From Niabella sp. (GTDB lineage Bacteria; Bacteroidota; Bacteroidia; Chitinophagales; Chitinophagaceae), in the NCBI GenBank assembly GCA_017744715.1, contig JAGIAT010000005.1:62001-126000 (forward strand): 64,000 bases of DNA, in the 5' to 3' direction. Shown here in pieces: positions 59,634-64,000 of the stretch. The notes under the pieces were generated by a model. The model saw nothing but the letters and a program-made list of their open reading frames with translations, was not told where the DNA came from and did not search any database. The position numbers were made by a program, and so were the translations under genes. Numbering within the stretch: the first letter of the stretch is position 1; every line of letters starts with the position of its first letter.

Positions 59634-61274
59634 CTAGCCCGCTGCTTTATCCTTCGTGCCTTCTTCGCTCCAGCTGCCGATACTGGGCCAGCCCCAATGA
59701 TCTTCGTCTGCATATGTAAAATCGAGCTGGTGCTTTTCCGGGATGGCACCCTTAATAAGGGCGCCCGGAGGAATAGACGGGTAGATCTCTTCAAAGGTAA
59801 ACATAGAAGTAAGGCTGATGCGGCGGTAAACATGCGACCGGGTGATGTCCTGCATCTTGCTTAAGCCGGCTGCGCCCATCAGTTCCACAAATGTTTTTAC
59901 CGTATACTTATGATAATTGGCTACGCGTAACTTTTTATCTTCTACCACCAGTCCCTTTGTTAGTTTGGGATCCTGGGTGGCCACGCCTGTTGGACAACGG
60001 TTGGTATTGCATTGCAGCGCCTGGATGCAGCCCACCGCCAGCATCATTGCCCGGGCGCAGTTACAGGCATCGGCACCCAGTGCGGCTGCCCGTGCAATGT
60101 GAAAACCCGTCATGATTTTACCGGAAGCAATGATCTTTATATGTTGCCGGATATTCAATCCCCGCAGGATATCGTCTACAAACGCCAACCCGTCCAGCAG
60201 GGGAGCGCCTACATAGTTGGAAAATTCCTGCGGTGCGGCACCGGTACCACCTTCCCCGCCGTCCACCGTAATAAAGTCTGGATACGTATCCTGGCTGATC
60301 ATGGCCTTGCAAATAGCGATGAATTCGCTTTTATGGCCGATACATAACTTAAACCCCACCGGTTTACCTCCGGAAAGATCCCGTAGCTGCTTTATGAAGC
60401 CGATCAACTCCCGGGGAGAATCAAACGCCGTATGATAGGGGGGCGATTCTACCGTAGTGCCCGGCTGTATATGCCGGATACGCGCAATTTCAGGGGTGTT
60501 CTTGGCCGCGGGCAGAATGCCGCCATGCCCGGGTTTAGCACCCTGCGAGATCTTGATCTCGATCATTTTCACGTTTGGAATCTGGGCTTTTTCGGCAAAC
60601 AACTCCGGTGCAAAATTGCCCGCTTCATCCCGGCATCCGAAATAACCGGTTCCGATCTGCCAGATAATGTCACCACCCTGTTTAAGATGGAAATCGCTCA
60701 GGCCCCCTTCGCCGGTGTTATGGGCAAAATTGCCGATTTTAGCGCCGCCGTTCATGGCTTCCACAGCGTTAGCGCTCAGCGAACCGTAACTCATTGCTGA
60801 AATATTCAAAATGCTTCCGCTATAAGGTTGTTTACAATCTTTGTTGCCAAACAGCACCCGCGGATTGTGATCGAGCGTGCGGAAATTTTTGGGAGCAATG
60901 GAATGACAGATCCATTCGTAGCCGGGAGCATATACATCCAGCTGTGTACCAAAGGGCATGGTATCATTATCCAGTTTAGCCCGCTGGTATACGGTAGACC
61001 GGTCGATCCGGTTAATAGGCCGTCCGTCGATATCCGATTCGATAAAATACTGGTAGATCTTGGGCCGCAGCTCTTCCATTACATAGCGGAGGCGGCCAAA
61101 GATGGGATAGATCCTCCGGATCGTATGCTTTGTTTGCAGCATATCATAATATCCCATACAGGAAAAGATGAGCAGTGCACCAAAGATAACATACCAGTTC
61201 CTGCTGATGTACCAGGAAAGCAGGAAGGTAATGACCAGTGCGAGGATGGAAATGACCAGAAATGTTCGCCTCAT
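59634..61274 (-). CDS. FMN-binding glutamate synthase family protein, membrane-anchored
   Basis: A 546-residue protein with the GltS FMN/4Fe-4S type core. The N-terminus has two membrane segments (LVISILALVITFLLSWYI and WYVIFGALLIFSCMG), absent in GltB. The core has ALLSYGSLSANAVEAMN-like AMSYGSLSANAVEAMNGGAK near 155. FITVDGGEGGTGAAP near 331 binds FMN and phosphate. CNTNRCPTGVATQDP near 424 is the cysteine cluster. The glutaminase domain of true GltB is missing, so it is a relative of unknown reaction rather than a complete glutamate synthase. Confidence 0.88.
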   Translation of the reverse strand: MRRTFLVISILALVITFLLSWYISRNWYVIFGALLIFSCMGYYDMLQTKHTIRRIYPIFGRLRYVMEELRPKIYQYFIESDIDGRPINRIDRSTVYQRAKLDNDTMPFGTQLDVYAPGYEWICHSIAPKNFRTLDHNPRVLFGNKDCKQPYSGSILNISAMSYGSLSANAVEAMNGGAKIGNFAHNTGEGGLSDFHLKQGGDIIWQIGTGYFGCRDEAGNFAPELFAEKAQIPNVKMIEIKISQGAKPGHGGILPAAKNTPEIARIRHIQPGTTVESPPYHTAFDSPRELIGFIKQLRDLSGGKPVGFKLCIGHKSEFIAICKAMISQDTYPDFITVDGGEGGTGAAPQEFSNYVGAPLLDGLAFVDDILRGLNIRQHIKIIASGKIMTGFHIARAAALGADACNCARAMMLAVGCIQALQCNTNRCPTGVATQDPKLTKGLVVEDKKLRVANYHKYTVKTFVELMGAAGLSKMQDITRSHVYRRISLTSMFTFEEIYPSIPPGALIKGAIPEKHQLDFTYADEDHWGWPSIGSWSEEGTKDKAAG

Positions 61275-61395
61275 AAAAAAAAGGTTATGAATTACCCGCG
61301 AAAGTAATAAGAAACGAACAATTATTAGTTTCCGGTATACGGTAGGGGAACATATATACCTGCCGCTTCACATTTATGCTGGAGAGCAGCGGCTT

Positions 61396-62088
61396 TTAGC
61401 CAAACATTCCTTCATCGGCAAAGCTGTAATAACCTTCGTCGCTTACAATAATATGGTCCATTACGCGGATGTCGAGGAATTTTGCGGCTTCCCGGATCTT
61501 GGTGGTGAGGAATTCATCGGCCTTGCTGGGCGACAGGTTACCGGAAGGGTGGTTATGGGCAAGGATGAGGCCAACGGCATTTTTCTCCAGCGCTTTTCTT
61601 AGTATGATGCGGGGATCGGCTACCGTGCCGGTGATGCCGCCTTCACTCACCACCTCAAAATCGATAACGGCGTTGTTCCGGTTGAGAAAAATAACGGCAA
61701 AAACCTCGTGCATCAGATCTTTCAACCGGCTTCTCAGGTATTCCCCGATCTGTTTGCTGGTATTCATCATTGGCCGCTGAGGCAATGCGCCGGATTGCCG
61801 CCTGCGGCCCAGTTCCAGTGCTGCGTTAAGCGTTATAGCCTTGGCCTCACCGATTCCCTTTATTTTCATGAGTGTTGCAATGCTTTGTTTACCCAGCTCA
61901 TTCAGGTTATCATCGCTGAGTTTCAGGATCTCTTTGGCAAGATCCAGGGCCGATCGTTCGCGGGTACCGTTGTTGATAAGGATTGCCAGCAACTCCGAGT
62001 TACTAAGCGCACTGGCACCGCGGGTCATAAGCTTCTCGCGCGGACGGTCGTCTTCCGCCCAGTTCCGGATGGCATTGGCGTTTTTCAT
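61396..62088 (-). CDS. radC: RadC/JAB-domain protein (UPF0758)
   Basis: A 230-residue protein. The N-terminal helix-hairpin-helix lies near 70-90 (IATLMKIKGIGEAKAITLNA). The JAMM/MPN+ metal motif has Glu near 128 and His178, His180 and Asp191 (HNHPSG then SPSKAD). Once linked to DNA repair, RadC's real role is unclear. The box TACCTTGT lies 4 nt before its ATG at 62088, a near match to the leaderless spacing seen in four other genes. Confidence 0.93.
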   Translation of the reverse strand: MKNANAIRNWAEDDRPREKLMTRGASALSNSELLAILINNGTRERSALDLAKEILKLSDDNLNELGKQSIATLMKIKGIGEAKAITLNAALELGRRRQSGALPQRPMMNTSKQIGEYLRSRLKDLMHEVFAVIFLNRNNAVIDFEVVSEGGITGTVADPRIILRKALEKNAVGLILAHNHPSGNLSPSKADEFLTTKIREAAKFLDIRVMDHIIVSDEGYYSFADEGMFG

Positions 62089-62196
62089 CTATACAAGGTA
62101 CAGAATGTTTATTGTTCAAAAAATTTTTTTTAATGACCGATTTTGCTTGGAATTTTGCCGCGGTTATTAATATCTTCGCCGCTCATTTAATAACAA

Positions 62197-63171
62197 ATGG
62201 AGTCTCCGTTTTCAAATATGCATTCAGCCAAAATTTTTGCCGGTACGGCATCGCGCCAGTTAGCAGAAGAAATCTGCCAGAGATATGGCTGCCAGTTGGG
62301 TCAGATCCATACACAGCGCTTTAGTGATGGAGAGATTTACGTGAATTTTTTAGAAAGTGTTCGGGGGGATTATGTTTTCCTGGTGCAGAGCACCTATGCG
62401 CCCTCAGATAACCTGATGGAATTGCTTTTAATGATTGATGCTGCGAAACGCGCATCTGCCTATAAAGTGATTGTGGTAATGCCCTATTATGGGTATGCCC
62501 GCCAGGACCGGAAGGACCGGCCGCGGGTGGCAATTGGCGCCAAGCTGGTTGCCAATATGTTAACGGCCGCCGGTGCAGACCGGATCGTTACGATGGACCT
62601 GCACGCTCCCCAGATCCAGGGCTATTTCGACATTCCGATGGACCATTTGGACAGCCATGCAGTTTTTATCCCTTATGTAGAGCAATTACAGCTGGAAAAC
62701 CTTACCTTTGCAGCCCCTGACGTAGGCGCAACGAACCGGATACGGGAAATTGCATCCTATTTCAACGCGGAAATGGTGATTTGCGATAAGCACCGGAAAC
62801 GGGCAAACGAAATAGCCAGCATGCGGGTGATCGGGGATGTGGAAGGCCGGAATGTGGTGATTATTGATGATATCTGTGATACGGGCGGAACCCTGGCCAA
62901 AAGCGCGGGACTGCTGATGGAAAAAGGGGCAAAGAGTGTAAGAGCCATGATTACGCATCCCATTTTGAGCGGTAAAGCATACGAAAATATTGAAAACAGC
63001 GTGTTGGATGAACTGGTTGTATGCAACACCATTCCGCTACAGAAAATAACCCCGAAGATCCGGGTGATTTCTGTAGCCAACTTATTTGCAATTGCAATTA
63101 AGCATGCGTTTGAAAACAAGAGTATTACAAGTTTGTTTGTACACTCGAATCTGAGAACGTCCAATCCATAG
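62197..63171 (+). CDS. prs: Ribose-phosphate pyrophosphokinase
   Basis: A 324-residue PRPP synthase feeding purine, pyrimidine, His and Trp synthesis. FSDGEIYVNF near 43, YYGYARQDRKDRPR near 97 (ATP site), DLHAPQIQGYFDIPMDH near 131, CDKHRKRA near 196 and VVIIDDICDTGGTL near 221 (PRPP loop) are all present. It is followed by rplY after 22 nt, so prs-rplY is one transcript, with pth next. Start ATG 62197 is used, but ATG 62218 (MHSAKIFAG) would also give a full enzyme. Confidence 0.97.
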   Translation: MESPFSNMHSAKIFAGTASRQLAEEICQRYGCQLGQIHTQRFSDGEIYVNFLESVRGDYVFLVQSTYAPSDNLMELLLMIDAAKRASAYKVIVVMPYYGYARQDRKDRPRVAIGAKLVANMLTAAGADRIVTMDLHAPQIQGYFDIPMDHLDSHAVFIPYVEQLQLENLTFAAPDVGATNRIREIASYFNAEMVICDKHRKRANEIASMRVIGDVEGRNVVIIDDICDTGGTLAKSAGLLMEKGAKSVRAMITHPILSGKAYENIENSVLDELVVCNTIPLQKITPKIRVISVANLFAIAIKHAFENKSITSLFVHSNLRTSNP

Positions 63172-63193
63172 TAAATTAAAACAATATCATAAA

Positions 63194-63769
63194 ATGAAAA
63201 CAATTACAATCGAAGGACAACTGAGGACCGAATTTGGCAAAAGAGCCACCCGCCAGATCCGCTCTCAGGACGCTGTGCCTGCTGTAATTTACGGGGGTGC
63301 TAAAGAGATCAATTTCAGTGCGCCGGCAGCAGCATTTAAAGGACTGGTGTATACACCTAATTTTCAGTTGGCTGAAATAAAACTGGATGGTGCTACCTAC
63401 AAATGCATTTTGAAAGATCTTCAGTTTGACAAGGTTACAGATCAACTGATTCATATAGATCTGCTGGAGCTTACAGACGACAAAAAGGTGATTGCCACCA
63501 TTCCGCTGAAATTTACAGGAAGCGCAAAAGGCGTTAAAGATGGCGGACGCTTTGTGTCTAAAATCAAAGCACTGAAAGTAAAAACACTTCCGAAAGACCT
63601 GAAGGAAGTGATTGAAGTGCCGATCGATAATCTGGAACTGAACGGTAATATCCGCGTGGAAGATGTAAAAGCAGAAAACATGGAGATCCTGAACTCTCCG
63701 CGTATTCCGATCGCGTCTATCGTAATGACAAGACAGCTGAAACAGGAAGAAGCTGCAGCTAAAAAATAA
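63194..63769 (+). CDS. rplY: 50S ribosomal protein L25/general stress protein Ctc
   Basis: A 191-residue L25 of the long Ctc type. The N-terminal 5S-rRNA-binding domain is at about 1-95 (IEGQLRTEFGKRATRQIRSQ, VPAVIYGG, LKDLQFDKVTDQLIHIDLLE). The C-terminal TL5-like beta domain follows (VIATIPLKFTGSAKGVKDGG, NLELNGNIRVEDV). It is in the usual prs-rplY-pth order known from Firmicutes and others. Confidence 0.96.
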   Translation: MKTITIEGQLRTEFGKRATRQIRSQDAVPAVIYGGAKEINFSAPAAAFKGLVYTPNFQLAEIKLDGATYKCILKDLQFDKVTDQLIHIDLLELTDDKKVIATIPLKFTGSAKGVKDGGRFVSKIKALKVKTLPKDLKEVIEVPIDNLELNGNIRVEDVKAENMEILNSPRIPIASIVMTRQLKQEEAAAKK

Positions 63770-63786
63770 CTTTTTTTAACAAAGCA

Positions 63787-63823
63787 TAAAAAAGCCTGCA
63801 TCAAATTGATGTAGGTTTTTTTA
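63787..63823 (+). terminator. prs-rplY terminator
   Basis: CCTGCATCA pairs with TGATGTAGG (one G-U) around AAT, with A-rich left flank and T7 to the right. It separates rplY from pth. Confidence 0.82.
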
Positions 63824-63830
63824 TTTTTAA

Positions 63831-63838
63831 TATTTTTG
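63831..63838 (+). promoter_or_regulatory. pth -7 promoter box (TATTTTTG)
   Basis: TATTTTTG is a full -7 consensus match, 9 nt before the pth ATG at 63848 and just past the rplY terminator, so pth has its own promoter. Confidence 0.6.
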
Positions 63839-63847
63839 ATAAACGGG

Positions 63848-64000
63848 ATGAAATATTTATTAGCAGGTTTAGGAAACATCGGAAATGAATATGCACATAC
63901 CCGGCATAATATTGGTTTTGATATCATCGCTGCATTTGTTCACAAACATGGCGGGGAATTTAGAAACGACCGGCTGGCGTATGTTGCAGAGGTAAAGATA
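63848..64000 (+). CDS. pth: Peptidyl-tRNA hydrolase (partial, runs off the right edge)
   Basis: The first 51 residues are present: MKYLLAGLGNIGNEYAHTRH and NIGFDIIAAFVHKHGGEF, with the catalytic His of the HTRHN block near residue 20. The enzyme frees tRNA from stalled peptidyl-tRNA. The gene follows rplY and its terminator. The rest is outside the window. Confidence 0.94.
   Translation, partial: MKYLLAGLGNIGNEYAHTRHNIGFDIIAAFVHKHGGEFRNDRLAYVAEVKI

Overview
The window is a chromosomal segment of a Bacteroidota bacterium, most likely of the family Chitinophagaceae. Evidence: promoters of the TAnnTTTG type; FecI/FecR sigma/anti-sigma genes; CarboxypepD_reg-like, STN, TonB-plug, GIN (DUF2807), META and DUF6600 proteins; a rpmI-rplT pair; the alanine racemase-fold arginine decarboxylase usual in this phylum; and weak Shine-Dalgarno sequences. 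No tRNA, rRNA or CRISPR was seen. About 60 protein genes are supported, including two cut by the window edges (aat at the left, pth at the right), one broken outer-membrane protein gene and one IS3-family insertion sequence.

Layout. 1-688: aat and clpS, two halves of the bacterial N-degron pathway. 1169-4627: GMC oxidoreductase, its small subunit and a xylose-isomerase-like protein, probably periplasmic sugar oxidation. 4931-7039: NamZ-type muramidase, an outer-membrane protein remnant, a GNAT. 7054-12237: a phosphonate-catabolism cluster (HpnZ-like dehydrogenase, DUF5690 membrane protein, FAD amine oxidase, phosphonatase) with an XRE-cupin regulator. 12656-16983: ABC-F ATPase, a divergent SDR, an M1 peptidase. 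17114-22198: sigma factor, FecR and an unusual STN protein with GLQVGG repeats, then a second repeat protein and a GIN lipoprotein. 22431-26788: START protein, SDR, 3-beta-HSD-like protein and a LytS/LytTR pair in one operon. 26861-28197: an eight-copy tandem repeat. 28245-34949: rhomboid, J-protein, DUF6600 protein, outer-membrane protein, MG2/TonB-plug protein. 35083-43316: rpmI-rplT, arginine decarboxylase, isoaspartyl peptidase, META protein, fusA. 43323-44680: IS3 element. 44880-50504: GNAT, PlsC-like, ccmF-ccmE, a three-copy tandem repeat, IscA. 50514-57695: methyltransferase, glutaminyl cyclase, Lrp and EamA exporter, two glycosyltransferases, a five-bladed propeller protein. 57843-64000: phosphoglucomutase, FMN glutamate-synthase-like protein, radC, prs, rplY, pth.

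Three points stand out. (1) The sigma/FecR pair is joined to an STN-bearing repeat protein with no TonB plug, which may be a receptor type different from the classical TonB transducer. (2) Four unrelated genes (clpS, ABC-F, IscA, lrp) have the TAnnTTTG box exactly 4 nt before ATG, which predicts leaderless mRNAs. (3) Three or more intergenic regions share a low-complexity repeat vocabulary not explained by any gene or known mobile element.
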